Below are positions 19,553 to 27,857 of a stretch of DNA of 64,000 bases, piece after piece. The stretch is from the NCBI RefSeq assembly GCF_009708175.1, contig NZ_WMBB01000004.1, forward strand, positions 248,001-312,000, in the 5' to 3' direction. Both the position numbers and the translations under genes were made by a program. A model generated the notes under the pieces. The model ran no database searches. It had not been told where the DNA came from and saw only the letters and a list, made by a program, of their open reading frames with translations. Position 1 is the first letter of the stretch, and each line of letters opens with the position of its first letter. The stretch comes from Nocardia aurantiaca. Its GTDB lineage: Bacteria; Actinomycetota; Actinomycetes; Mycobacteriales; Mycobacteriaceae.

Positions 19553-19578
19553 CGGATGCCCGCCGAGATCGGGAGTGC

Positions 19579-20223
19579 CTAGGTCACCGAGTCGAGGGAG
19601 GAGAAGACGACCACGTTGGACTCGTAGCTCTTGGTGGCCTGGTCGAACTGGCCGCCACACGTGACCACCTGCAGCGTCGCGCCGCCGCGCGCACCGAAGA
19701 CGAGCTGGTCCGGGAACTGGGACTTGAGGTACATGCGGACATCGGTGACCTTGAAGTGCGCGGTCTTGCCGTCCGCGCGGGTCACGTCGATCATGTCGCC
19801 GGGCTTGACCTTCTTGAGGTAGAAGAACACACCCATGCCCTTGTAGGAGTCGACGTGGCCGAGGATGACCGCCGAGCCTTGCTCACCCGGCGCCCGGCCC
19901 TGCTGGTACCAGCCTGCCTGCTGGTAGTCGGCGGGAACCTGGACCGAGCCATCGGCATTGAGCCCCACCGAGATCAGCGAACCCTGGGCCTTGATCGAGG
20001 CGATGTTGAACGACACCGGAGTCGACCGGCTGATCGCCGCCGCCGTCTTCACACCGCTGGCCTGGGCCGCCGCGGTGGTCGTGCTCGTCGCCGGATGGGT
20101 GGCTGCCGACGAGGAGCAGCCCGCCACCAAGGACAGGGTGATCGCCGCCGCGGCGGCGAGAGCACCGAACAGTGGCCAGCGAATTCGAGGCGCCCTCATG
20201 ATGTTTCGGCCCGCGGTGGTCAT
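19579..20223 (-). CDS. Class-F-like sortase, predicted lipoprotein
   Basis: A 214-residue extracytoplasmic transpeptidase-like protein. A hydrophobic N-terminus ends in lipobox LVAGC (Cys36), followed by a Ser/Thr/Ala-rich spacer and the sortase domain. Catalytic His123 lies in ILGHVDSYKG and Cys189 in VVTCGG, the class F TCGG signature. No arginine at all follows Cys189, although characterised sortases have one shortly after it; Lys198 is the nearest basic residue. Its ATG overlaps the stop of the Gly-rich repeat gene as ATGA, so the two are translated together and the repeat protein is the likely substrate or partner. Confidence 0.88.
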   Translation of the reverse strand: MTTAGRNIMRAPRIRWPLFGALAAAAAITLSLVAGCSSSAATHPATSTTTAAAQASGVKTAAAISRSTPVSFNIASIKAQGSLISVGLNADGSVQVPADYQQAGWYQQGRAPGEQGSAVILGHVDSYKGMGVFFYLKKVKPGDMIDVTRADGKTAHFKVTDVRMYLKSQFPDQLVFGARGGATLQVVTCGGQFDQATKSYESNVVVFSSLDSVT

Positions 20224-21239
20224 TGCGCGCTCACCTGGGCGGCCATGCCGCCCGCGCCGGTCTCGGGCGCGCCCTTGGGGATCACGTATCCGCCCGGCGG
20301 GATCTGGTCGGTGACCGCGGGACCGCCCACGATGCCGGTGGTCGCGCCCACCGGAATGGCCATGCCCTGCGCGGTGTCCGCTCCGGCCGCGGCGGCTCCG
20401 GCGGTCACCAGGTCGATACCGCCCAGCGCGTCGCCTCCGATACTCGTGTTCCCGCCGACCTGGACGCCACCACCCGCGTTCCCACCGGCCTGCACGCCAC
20501 CTCCCACCTGCACGCCACCACCGACGTTCCCACCGGTCTGCACACCCCCGCCGACCTGGACGCCACCACCGACGTTCCCGCCACCCTGCGTATCCCCACC
20601 GACCTGCACACCACCACCGGCGTTCCCACCGGTCTGCACACCACCACCGACCTGGACGCCACCACCGACGTTCCCGCCACCCTGCGTATCCCCGCCGACC
20701 TGCACACCACCACCGACATTCCCGCCACCCTGCGCATCCCCACCGTCCTGCACACCACCACCGGCGTTCCCACCGGTCTGCACACCACCACCGACCTGCA
20801 CACCACCACCGGCGTTCCCACCGGTCTGCACACCGCCACCGACCTGGACGCCACCACCGGTGTTCCCACCGCCCTGCGCATCCCCGCCGACTTGCACACC
20901 GCCACCGGCATTTCCACCGGTCTGCACACCGCCACCGACTTGCACACCGCCACCGGCATTTCCACCGGTCTGCACACCGCCACCGACCTGCACACCACCA
21001 CCGGCGTTCCCGCCCGGCGTCGCGCCGGGGCTCGGCTGAGTGGACGCACCGGCATTGCCGCCGCCCCCGCCTTGCGCATCGATGCCCACTTTGACGCCGC
21101 CATCACCGATGCCGACGTCGACACCGAGACCGATGCCCGGCGCGGGGGTCGTCGGGGTGGGGTCTGCGACGGCCGATGGCGCCCATACAGCAACTGCGGC
21201 GGCGACTACCACCGCGACCGGGAATGTCCTTGCCGACAT
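20220..21239 (-). CDS. Secreted Gly-rich protein with eleven 16-residue tandem repeats
   Basis: A 339-residue protein with a signal peptide (SARTFPVAVVVAAAVAVWA, predicted cut near AVA-DPTP). A short linker with VDVGIGDGGVKVGIDAQ leads to 11 full copies plus one partial copy of the repeat NAGGGVQVGGGVQTGG, with D-A/T-Q-G variants alternating. A ~70-residue tail ends PPGGYVIPKGAPETGAGG. APETG resembles a sorting motif, but no hydrophobic segment or charged tail follows it. ATG at 21239 is chosen with GGAAG ten bases upstream; a TTG two codons earlier is also open. It is coupled to the sortase gene. The function is unknown; a cell-surface structural role is inferred. Confidence 0.85.
   Translation of the reverse strand: MSARTFPVAVVVAAAVAVWAPSAVADPTPTTPAPGIGLGVDVGIGDGGVKVGIDAQGGGGGNAGASTQPSPGATPGGNAGGGVQVGGGVQTGGNAGGGVQVGGGVQTGGNAGGGVQVGGDAQGGGNTGGGVQVGGGVQTGGNAGGGVQVGGGVQTGGNAGGGVQDGGDAQGGGNVGGGVQVGGDTQGGGNVGGGVQVGGGVQTGGNAGGGVQVGGDTQGGGNVGGGVQVGGGVQTGGNVGGGVQVGGGVQAGGNAGGGVQVGGNTSIGGDALGGIDLVTAGAAAAGADTAQGMAIPVGATTGIVGGPAVTDQIPPGGYVIPKGAPETGAGGMAAQVSAQ
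20451..21008 (-). repeat. 48-bp coding tandem repeat, 11 full units plus one of 30 bp
   Basis: The DNA repeat encodes the 16-residue NxGGGVQVGG(G/D)(V/A/T)Q(T/G)GG units. Units are very similar but not identical, and G-type and D-type units alternate irregularly, indicating repeated duplication. Copy number is likely to vary between strains. The long open frames on the opposite strand here are a by-product of the repeat. Confidence 0.9.
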
Positions 21240-21444
21240 TGTCAATTCGCTTCCAGCCGTTGTTGTTCGATTGCCTCCCCGTCGGCTGGATCGCGTCCCG
21301 CGTTACCGGCAAGTCACCTCGCATCGCGAAAACTATGCCGATTCAAGCACTTTAGAGACTGGACGTTTGACCAAACCCCTAACCGAATGCACCCCACCGC
21401 GCGAAAATCCCCTAATTCACCCGCCGATACGACTGCCGGACGGG

Positions 21445-22068
21445 TCATCGGGCAGCGGGCTGCGGCGCGGCCTCCCAGGCGAACCCGTCCGGATCGGTGA
21501 AGGCCGCGCCGCCGCCGATGATCAGGCGATGGGAACCGGTCCCGTCGGAGGACACGCCCGCGTCCTTGGCCAGGGCGCGCCGCTTGTAGAGCGCCAGCTT
21601 GATGGGACCGGAGCCGGTATCGAACTCGACGTACATCGGGCCGAAGCTCTTCGAGACCGGCAGGCCGTGATCGACGTAGAAGCGCTTGCTCGCAGCGATA
21701 TTCGACACGCCCAGCAGCAGCACCATGGAGTCGAAACGCTTGACCGCCGGACCGGTGTTCTTCTTCGAGGAGGTCGCGACCTTCCAGATCGCGCCGTCCG
21801 GAGCCTGCACGACGCCGCCGTAACCCCACATCGACTTGGCCGCCGCCTTCAGCGAGGTCGCCCCGGCGGCCAGCGCCGCGTCGAGGTAGGCGTCGGCATC
21901 GGCGGGCTGCGCCACGGTCAGCGACAGCGTGTAGCCCCGGAAGCCGGTCGTGGGCTCCTGTGTGGCCCGAAACCGCAGCTGCGAGTCCAGGCCGAACGCG
22001 GTGCGGTAGAACTCGGCCGCGGCTTCGGTGTCCGCGACGTCAAGGGTGATGTTCTCGATGAAAGTCAT
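21445..22068 (-). CDS. VOC/glyoxalase-fold protein with two modules
   Basis: A 207-residue protein starting MTFIENITLDVADTEAAAEFY. Each half has the paired beta-alpha-beta pattern of the vicinal oxygen chelate superfamily: ADTEAAAEFYRTAFGL in the first and SNIAASKRFYVDHGLPV in the second, with GGGAAFTDPDGFAWEAA closing. Members include glyoxalases, dioxygenases and resistance proteins, and nothing here fixes the reaction. It lies 50 bp downstream of the acyltransferase gene on the same strand. Confidence 0.88.
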   Translation of the reverse strand: MTFIENITLDVADTEAAAEFYRTAFGLDSQLRFRATQEPTTGFRGYTLSLTVAQPADADAYLDAALAAGATSLKAAAKSMWGYGGVVQAPDGAIWKVATSSKKNTGPAVKRFDSMVLLLGVSNIAASKRFYVDHGLPVSKSFGPMYVEFDTGSGPIKLALYKRRALAKDAGVSSDGTGSHRLIIGGGAAFTDPDGFAWEAAPQPAAR

Positions 22069-22117
22069 GTCAGCAACGCTACGGTCGCGCTGCTGACCAG
22101 CGCTTCTCGATTCCTGA

Positions 22118-23068
22118 TCAGTCCGTGGCGACCCGCTGCACGGCTGCCCGGCGGACCGCGCCGGTGCCGATGGCCTCGAGGTGCTCGGTGCCGTGGATGA
22201 CGTCGCTGAAGGCACGGGTGACGGTATCGCCCTCCAGCGCCTGCTCGCAGCGGCGGGCCAGGTCGTGGCGGTCGGCGCCGGGGAGCAACTGGGGTTGCAG
22301 GGTGACCTCGGCGACGACGCCCTTGGAACGTAGGACGCGGCGGAACGAGTCGGCCAGGGAGTCGATGCCGACGAAACCGGGGATCGTGGACAGTTCGCCC
22401 GTCCGATCCAGATAGCGCAGGCGGATGGGCTGCACCGGGGTGTCGGCGACGATGGCGGCCTGGAACAGCGCGGGCCGAAGAGTGCCGCGGGCGCGGCCGC
22501 ACCAGGTGGTGCCCTCGGGGAAGAAGGCGACTCGGTCACCGGCGGCGAGGCGGGCGGCCATGGTCTCGATGACCGACGGTAGCTGGCGCAGGCGTTCGCG
22601 CTCGATGGGAATGACGCGGACGCGCTTGGCGACATCGCCGAGCATCGGCCACTCGACCAGGTCGGCGCGGGCCACGAAACCCATCGGCTCGACGACGGTG
22701 AGGGCCACGATGTCGGTCCAGCCGACGTGGCGCGCCACATTCAGGATGCCGCCCTCGACCCGATCCTCGGGGGCGCGGTTGTCGATGATGCGGACGCGAA
22801 TCCCGCAGCAGGCCAGCAGGGCTCGCGCGTAGCGGCGCTGCAGTCCGGCGCGGCGGCGGCGCGGGGTGGCGACGTGCGCGACCGGGAAGCTCAGCAGGAC
22901 CCCGGCGATGCCGAGGACCCGCGCCGCCACCCGGAGCGTGCCCGCCTCAGCGAGCGAGTCGACACACGAAGTGCCGCAGGGGCTGTGGGGCATCCAGGCG
23001 TGCGCCGACGCCTCGGCCGGCGGGCACGAGAGCGAACCGGTGTCGGGGGAGAGCAGTGCGGGCATCAT
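22118..23068 (-). CDS. PlsC-type 1-acylglycerol-3-phosphate (or lyso-lipid) acyltransferase
   Basis: A 316-residue membrane-associated acyltransferase. H-x4-D is ARHVGWTD (His114, Asp119) and the FPEG motif is at 183-186 (FFPEGTTWCG). A hydrophobic segment VLGIAGVLLSFPVAHVA precedes the domain. It is the counterpart of M. tuberculosis Rv3026c. Directly upstream lies an OlsB-like GNAT protein, the order of OlsB-OlsA ornithine-lipid modules, so an O-acyltransferase acting on the lyso product is possible. General phosphatidate synthesis is the alternative. Confidence 0.88.
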   Translation of the reverse strand: MMPALLSPDTGSLSCPPAEASAHAWMPHSPCGTSCVDSLAEAGTLRVAARVLGIAGVLLSFPVAHVATPRRRRAGLQRRYARALLACCGIRVRIIDNRAPEDRVEGGILNVARHVGWTDIVALTVVEPMGFVARADLVEWPMLGDVAKRVRVIPIERERLRQLPSVIETMAARLAAGDRVAFFPEGTTWCGRARGTLRPALFQAAIVADTPVQPIRLRYLDRTGELSTIPGFVGIDSLADSFRRVLRSKGVVAEVTLQPQLLPGADRHDLARRCEQALEGDTVTRAFSDVIHGTEHLEAIGTGAVRRAAVQRVATD

Positions 23069-23074
23069 GGGGCA

Positions 23075-23935
23075 TCACCGGGCATCCAGGCTGTTGGCCG
23101 CGCCCTGCAGGCGCTCCAGGTAGCGGGTGTTGATGGTCTCCAGACCGAGCAGTACGACGAAGTCGGCCACTGCGAAGTCCGGGTCGTGGGCGGGCTCGCC
23201 GCAGATCTGCGCGCCCAGACGCAGGTATCCGGTCAGCAGCGGCGGCAGCTTGGGGCGGGCCGGGGCGTCCAGCTCGTCGAGGGTGCGGCCGTCCACCATG
23301 ACCGGGTTGTACGGGCGCACATGGCGTTCGGTCTCCAGCGCATGCTTGCGCAGCAGCATGTCGCGCACACCGCGCACGTTCACGCCGGGCTCGTCCTCGG
23401 GCGTCATCCGCATCGGCACCGAGACGCAGCCCATCACCCAGTCGTATCCGGTGAGCTGGATGTAGTGCAGGATGCCGGCCCACATCAGGGTCAGCACCGA
23501 GCCGTTGCGGTGATCGGGCACCACGCAGGCACGGCCCATCTCGACGATCCGGTGTCCGACCGGATCCAGTGCGGCCAAGTCGAATTCGGTGGCGGTGTAG
23601 TAGCCGCCGGCGGCGATCGTCTTGTCCGGGGGCAGCATGCGGTAGCAGCCGACGAACTGCTCGGTGAGCTCGTCGCGCACCAGCAGGTGATCGCAGTGCT
23701 CGTCGAAACGGTCGGCGTCCAGGCCGGTTCCATTGTCGGGGATGGTGAATCCCGGCTCATTGGCGAACACCTGGTACCGCAGCCGCTGCGCGGCCTCGCG
23801 GTGCTCGGCATCGGAGGAGACGACCAGGGAGTACTGGGACCGTCCGGTGGTGCGGGGCGCTTCCGGGGCGGGCTTCGACGCGGCTGCCAGCAGGCTGGAA
23901 TTCGACGCTGCCATGGTGGTCATAGCCTTGATCAA
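23075..23935 (-). CDS. OlsB-like GNAT acyltransferase (Rv3027c-type)
   Basis: A 286-residue protein of the ornithine N-acyltransferase-like family. Motifs include EAAQRLRYQVFANEPGF, DEHCDHLLVRD, VGCYRMLPP and EMGRACVVPDHRNGSVL with the acyl-donor binding region. It precedes the PlsC gene by 6 bp, indicating one operon. Known OlsB proteins transfer a 3-hydroxyacyl group from ACP to ornithine; that assignment here is by family and context only. In-frame ATGs at 23935, 23923 and 23914 are all possible starts. Confidence 0.85.
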   Translation of the reverse strand: MIKAMTTMAASNSSLLAAASKPAPEAPRTTGRSQYSLVVSSDAEHREAAQRLRYQVFANEPGFTIPDNGTGLDADRFDEHCDHLLVRDELTEQFVGCYRMLPPDKTIAAGGYYTATEFDLAALDPVGHRIVEMGRACVVPDHRNGSVLTLMWAGILHYIQLTGYDWVMGCVSVPMRMTPEDEPGVNVRGVRDMLLRKHALETERHVRPYNPVMVDGRTLDELDAPARPKLPPLLTGYLRLGAQICGEPAHDPDFAVADFVVLLGLETINTRYLERLQGAANSLDAR

Positions 23936-24425
23936 GCCAGTCCCAGACTGCGCTGGAGCGACCGCCGGATTACCTGTCGATGCCAGTCCGGTGAACGCGA
24001 CGCAGACCGCACCTGGAATTCATCCGACCGCCTCGCACCGTTCTCTACCAGGACAAATGCTCGTATCCCGGCCGGGTACCGGCGGCGTCGGAAGACGTTG
24101 CGGCGGGCCCGGATCCGGGCCCACGAGCGGTCTGCAACGCGGAAGAGGCCAGACTACGCCACCGCTGTCGGGCCTTGCATCGCGGGGTCGGCTTCCGCAA
24201 CGACATTGGGTCAGTTCCGGAAGAGCAACGCGGAATCGCCGAATTCGCGCCAGACACAACCGGAGTTGAGCGCCACCCGGTTCGCCTCCCCATCGTGAAA
24301 GCTGAATCTCAGCTCAGGTCAATGACTTTTCACCGGAGGCGATGAACTGGTGACGCGCCGAAGCGCTCCGGCCCGAAGCGCGTTCGAGCCGGAGCGTTGT
24401 GCGGAATGGTCACGCCCATCGCGGA
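23936..24425. other. Intergenic region with an inverted repeat
   Basis: No gene is recognised in these 490 bp. A 9-bp inverted repeat CGCTCCGGC / GCCGGAGCG at 24364-24396 with a 15-base loop lies downstream of the ndh unit and may be its terminator. Confidence 0.4.
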
Positions 24426-24515
24426 TCAGGCATTCTCCCGAGCGAACCTGCGCGGCACGACCGGGATCAGCGGCAGCGAGACCACGCTGTCACCGGTGTC
24501 GCGCAGGAATGTCAT
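24426..24515 (-). CDS. Candidate 29-residue small protein downstream of ndh
   Basis: A short frame beginning MTFLRDTGDSVVSLPLI and ending ...FARENA lies 49 bp after the ndh stop on the same strand. About 25 of 29 codons end in G or C, as in real genes here, and GGGAAAGAGA lies upstream of the ATG. I recognise no family. It could be a real small protein or a chance frame. Confidence 0.3.
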   Translation of the reverse strand: MTFLRDTGDSVVSLPLIPVVPRRFARENA

Positions 24516-24564
24516 GACCGGTCTCTTTCCCGGAACCAACGCCTGGTCAGCGGCGCGCAGCGGG

Positions 24565-25860
24565 TCAGGCCGCTATCCGCGCCTTCTCCCGAGTCGTTGC
24601 CAGAGGGGCCTTTTCGACCTCGTTGAAGCCCGGGCGGCCGCTGCCGATGAAGGCCACCAGCCACGACAGCACCGCGGCCAAGCGGTTGCGGAAGCCGACC
24701 AGGTAGTAGATGTGCACCGCTAGCCACGCCACCCAGGCGACGAAACCGGTGAACTTCACCTTGTCATTCAGCTTGGTGACCGCGCTGAAGCGGCTGATCA
24801 CCGCCATCGAGCCCTTGTCCCAGTACCTGAACGGCGTAGCCGCGGGCTTCTTGCCGCGAATGATGTCGGCGACGTGGCGGCCCTCCTGCATAGCTACCGG
24901 CGACTGACCCGGGTAGCCGTTGAGGAAGGTCATGTCGCCGATGGCGAAGATGTCGGCGTGGCCGCCGACGGTGCAGTCGGGGTTGATGAGCAGGCGTCCG
25001 GCGCGGTCGGTTTCGCAGCCGGTGGCGTCGGCCAGCACCTGGGCGAAGCCGCCGGCCTGCACGCCCGCCGACCACACCACGGTCTCGGCGGCAATGCGGC
25101 GCTCCACGCCGTCCTTGCTCTTGACGGTGACCTTGCCGTCCTCGATATCGGTCACGAAGGTGTCGACCAGAACGTCGACACCGCTGCGCTCCAGCGACTC
25201 CTTGGCGTACTCCGACAGGCCACCGCCGAAGGGCGGCAGCACAACGCCCGCACCCTCCACCAGGGTGACCGTGTCCTCCTGGCGGTAGTACCTTTTCGCG
25301 AGTTCCTTCAGCTGACCCGCGACCTCGACCCCGGTCGCGCCGGCGCCGACCACCACGAAGCTCAACAACCGGCGGCGGGTCTCCGGGTCAGCGTCCTTGG
25401 CTTGCTCGAAGACACGCTCGATCTGCGCGCGCAGGTTGCGGGCGTCGTCGATGGTCTTGAGCGAGAACGTCTTGTCCGCGAAATCGTCGCGGCCGAAATA
25501 CGATTGGCTGGCGCCGGTGGCGGCGATGAGCTTGCCGTACCGGATCCGACGCGGCCCCTCGGGTGTCTCATAGGTGAGCACCGCGTTGGCGGCGTCGACC
25601 GCGGTGACCTTGCCCAGGCGGGTCTCGCCGTTCTTGTGGTTACGCAGGATGTTCTTGATGGGCGGTGCGATCTCGTCCGAGGCCAGCACACCCGTCGCTA
25701 CCTGATAGAGGAGTGGCTGGAAGAGGTGCTCGGGCGTACCCGAGATCAGGACGTACCGGACCCCCGACTTGTTCAGCTGCTTCGCGGCAGCGAGACCACC
25801 GAAGCCCGATCCGACGATGACGACATCAGCGGTTTCGATCCCCGCATCCACGTGTTGCAT
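24565..25860 (-). CDS. ndh: Type II NADH:quinone dehydrogenase
   Basis: A 431-residue single-subunit, non-pumping NADH dehydrogenase that feeds menaquinone at the inner face of the membrane. FAD site VVIVGSGFGG, NAD site FVVVGAGATGVEVA and the FAD-contact IFAIGDMTFL are clear. A C-terminal hydrophobic part (VKFTGFVAWVAWLAVHIYYL) anchors it. The ATG at 25860 is favoured because AAGGGAG lies eight bases upstream; an ATG seven codons earlier is open. It is transcribed divergently from a LysR regulator, which may control it. Confidence 0.95.
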   Translation of the reverse strand: MQHVDAGIETADVVIVGSGFGGLAAAKQLNKSGVRYVLISGTPEHLFQPLLYQVATGVLASDEIAPPIKNILRNHKNGETRLGKVTAVDAANAVLTYETPEGPRRIRYGKLIAATGASQSYFGRDDFADKTFSLKTIDDARNLRAQIERVFEQAKDADPETRRRLLSFVVVGAGATGVEVAGQLKELAKRYYRQEDTVTLVEGAGVVLPPFGGGLSEYAKESLERSGVDVLVDTFVTDIEDGKVTVKSKDGVERRIAAETVVWSAGVQAGGFAQVLADATGCETDRAGRLLINPDCTVGGHADIFAIGDMTFLNGYPGQSPVAMQEGRHVADIIRGKKPAATPFRYWDKGSMAVISRFSAVTKLNDKVKFTGFVAWVAWLAVHIYYLVGFRNRLAAVLSWLVAFIGSGRPGFNEVEKAPLATTREKARIAA

Positions 25861-25942
25861 GACAGCACTCCCTTCCGTCATGACTAACCGTAATTCGGAA
25901 CGTGGTTGTTCCAGGGGTCAGGGCGCATAATCAAGATGACTC

Positions 25943-25958
25943 TTATCTACGTTGATCA
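25943..25958. promoter_or_regulatory. Candidate LysR-type box and -10 element
   Basis: TTATCTACGTTGATCA is an imperfect palindrome (T-K-ATC, six bases, GAT-M-A) that contains a T-N11-A core, the usual LysR-family signature. It ends 16 bp before the LysR start. CATAAT at 25926-25931 could be the -10 of a promoter for the regulator. Confidence 0.4.
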
Positions 25959-25974
25959 TGAATTGGGGAATGCC

Positions 25975-26835
25975 GTGGAGCTGCGCCAACTGGCCTACTT
26001 CGTGGCGGTCTGCGAGGAGCTGAGCTTCAGCCGGGCCGCGAGCCGTTGCTTCATCTCGCAATCGGCTATCAGTCACCAGATCGCCCGGCTGGAACGCGAC
26101 CTGGGCGTCAACCTCTTCGAACGCTCCACCCGGTCGGTCGTTCCCACCGACGCGACCACTCGGCTACTTCCCCTTGCGAAACAAATGCTGAGCCTGGAAT
26201 CGGCCATTCGCGCAGCTGTACGAGCCTCCGGCCCGCGCATTCGCCTGGCAGCGAATATGAGCTTCGCAACTAGATCACTCTCCGCCATCGCGGGCGCGCG
26301 GGAGGCGCATCCGGGCGCCGAGATCGAATTCGTCATCAAGCCCTTCCGGCAGCGGATCCAGGCGGTGGCGGATGGCGACTGTGATCTTGCTCTCATACGA
26401 GGCAGCGTGGACCAGCCCGGGCTGACCGTCGAGCAGCTCTGGGTCGAGGATCCCGTCATCGCCACCTCCACCGCGCATCCGCTCGCCATGCGCGGCGGCG
26501 ATGTCACCCTCACGGAATTGGGCGCCTATCCGCTGCTGCTCCCACCGGAGTCGGAACAGGTCCTGCTCCACAATGTGGTGCGGGCCGCCTTCGCCGATCT
26601 GCCGACCGGTCCGGTCTTCGGCCCGCCTATCCCGCCGGATCACACCGCCACCATGGAACTCATCAACCGGCCCGACGCCTGGACCATCCTCTACGCCGAC
26701 AGCCAGACCGAGGGCATCGCCACGCTGCGCCTCACCGGCCACCCATTGCGCATCCCGGTCTCCGCCGTCACCCGCACCGAGGGCCGCCGCTCCCCCATCG
26801 TGACGACCCTGCTCGCCGCACTTCATTGCGCCTGA
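25975..26835 (+). CDS. LysR-family transcriptional regulator
   Basis: A 286-residue regulator starting GTG as MELRQLAYFVAVCEELSFSR, with GGGGA upstream; earlier in-frame starts add residues outside the family alignment. The winged helix-turn-helix is SRAASRCFISQSAISHQIAR. The C-terminal periplasmic-binding-like domain is complete. It is divergent from ndh, so ndh is the natural candidate target, but the inducer cannot be read from sequence. Confidence 0.92.
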   Translation: MELRQLAYFVAVCEELSFSRAASRCFISQSAISHQIARLERDLGVNLFERSTRSVVPTDATTRLLPLAKQMLSLESAIRAAVRASGPRIRLAANMSFATRSLSAIAGAREAHPGAEIEFVIKPFRQRIQAVADGDCDLALIRGSVDQPGLTVEQLWVEDPVIATSTAHPLAMRGGDVTLTELGAYPLLLPPESEQVLLHNVVRAAFADLPTGPVFGPPIPPDHTATMELINRPDAWTILYADSQTEGIATLRLTGHPLRIPVSAVTRTEGRRSPIVTTLLAALHCA

Positions 26836-26852
26836 AGCGTCGCACTGCTCCG

Positions 26853-27527
26853 TTACAGGCGGATGATGCGCATCCCGGTACTGGCATCGCCGCCCGCCTC
26901 TACGCCCGAGTCCCCAGCCGGGTCCTCATCGCGGGCGGTTCCCGATTGCTCGGGTTCCGCACTCGCGGCTGGTTCCGGCGCGGCAGGCCGGGCCGGTTCG
27001 GGGACCGAAGTCTCGTGAACGGTGCGCCAGAGATGGGTTCGTCCATCGGTCACCAGGAGGGCCGTCACCGTGCGACTCCCGGTTTTCACCGCGCCGATGC
27101 GGTTCTCCGCGACGAAGCGGACGACGATCAGCTGTCCGCTACGTGCGATCTCTTGCACATCGGAGACCTCGATCTCCACACCCGCCATCACATTCCGGGC
27201 CGACCAAATCCCCGCCAGGAACGTCTCGCGATCCACCGTCTGGCCGGTCGTCACCACGGAGGTGAAGCGCTCGTCCAGTGCGCCCGAGATCCGGTCGAAC
27301 ACCTTCGGCGGCGCATCCGAGCCGAGCCATTCGGCCAGGTCGAAATGCAGTGCCGTGATGATGTCCGCCAATTCGACGCCGTCCGCGCCGAAACCAGCGG
27401 TCTCATAAGCCTTTTCGGGGGCGGGCTCCTCGGCCCGCCATCGCCGAGGATCGAATCGCCCACGCACCGGCCCAGCGTGCCCGACCCCCGCCGCTCGGGC
27501 AACCGCGAGCGACGGGGTCGGCGACAT
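26853..27527 (-). CDS. NTF2/SnoaL-like domain protein with acidic tail
   Basis: A 224-residue protein. The centre (ADIITALHFDLAEWLGSDAP to GRTHLWRTVHETSV, about residues 54-168) fits an NTF2-like cone fold such as SnoaL. The tail is Pro/Ala/Glu-rich and disordered-looking (PARPAAPEPAASAEPEQ) and ends MRIIRL. The true start may be a little downstream, since the first 30 residues are Arg-rich and unlike the family. Function unknown; it is convergent with the LysR gene. Confidence 0.6.
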   Translation of the reverse strand: MSPTPSLAVARAAGVGHAGPVRGRFDPRRWRAEEPAPEKAYETAGFGADGVELADIITALHFDLAEWLGSDAPPKVFDRISGALDERFTSVVTTGQTVDRETFLAGIWSARNVMAGVEIEVSDVQEIARSGQLIVVRFVAENRIGAVKTGSRTVTALLVTDGRTHLWRTVHETSVPEPARPAAPEPAASAEPEQSGTARDEDPAGDSGVEAGGDASTGMRIIRL

Positions 27528-27857
27528 CGATCATCGGTGAGTTCAACGAGATCTATCGGCCACGGCAGCCTCGATTCGATATCCGACCGCCGGGAGCGAT
27601 CGACGGTGATGATCTCCAGTCGAAGTACCGGCTCACCGCCAGAATTCCGGCATTCGCGCACGTCTCCCCCCGAATGGCAATGTCCCCCGGCCGATTCCGG
27701 CCGGGGGACATTCGAGGTTGCCTACGCGACAACTGATGCGGTGAGTTGGCGGTACCCACCGCGTACGGGCTGACCCGACCACCGCGTCGGCGAGTCGGCA
27801 ATGCGACGTCAGCCGCGCCCAGCCGGTCCGCCAACAGGCGCGCAGCGGCGGATCAGC
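27528..27857. other. Intergenic region containing the fixAB terminator
   Basis: Downstream of fixB and upstream of the NTF2-like gene. Apart from the hairpin listed separately, no gene or motif is recognised. Confidence 0.5.
27679..27712 (-). terminator. Hairpin downstream of fixB
   Basis: A perfect 14-bp stem (arm AATGTCCCCCGGCC) with a six-base loop, about 145 bp beyond the fixB stop. No long T-run; probable transcription end of fixA-fixB. Confidence 0.65.

Larger units (their letters stand above)
19053..19578. other. Intergenic region with an extended hairpin and a repeat copy
   Basis: No gene is recognised in these 526 bp. At 19362-19398 an extended inverted repeat pairs CCGCGAGG with CCTCGCGG and, after one unpaired base on each side, CTG with CAG around a 13-base loop. 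Further right lie the repeat copy 19457-19531 and the hairpin of the sortase terminator. Confidence 0.45.

Noticed and set aside
19069..21039. 656-codon plus-strand open frame with Pro/Thr/Cys repeats
   Set aside because: It is the opposite strand of the Gly-rich repeat gene; it has no signal peptide or ribosome site, and the minus-strand reading has a signal peptide and a coupled sortase.
20223..21500. 425-codon plus-strand open frame (LHTTTDLDATTDVP repeats)
   Set aside because: Another by-product of the 48-bp repeat; no start signal and no coherent domain.
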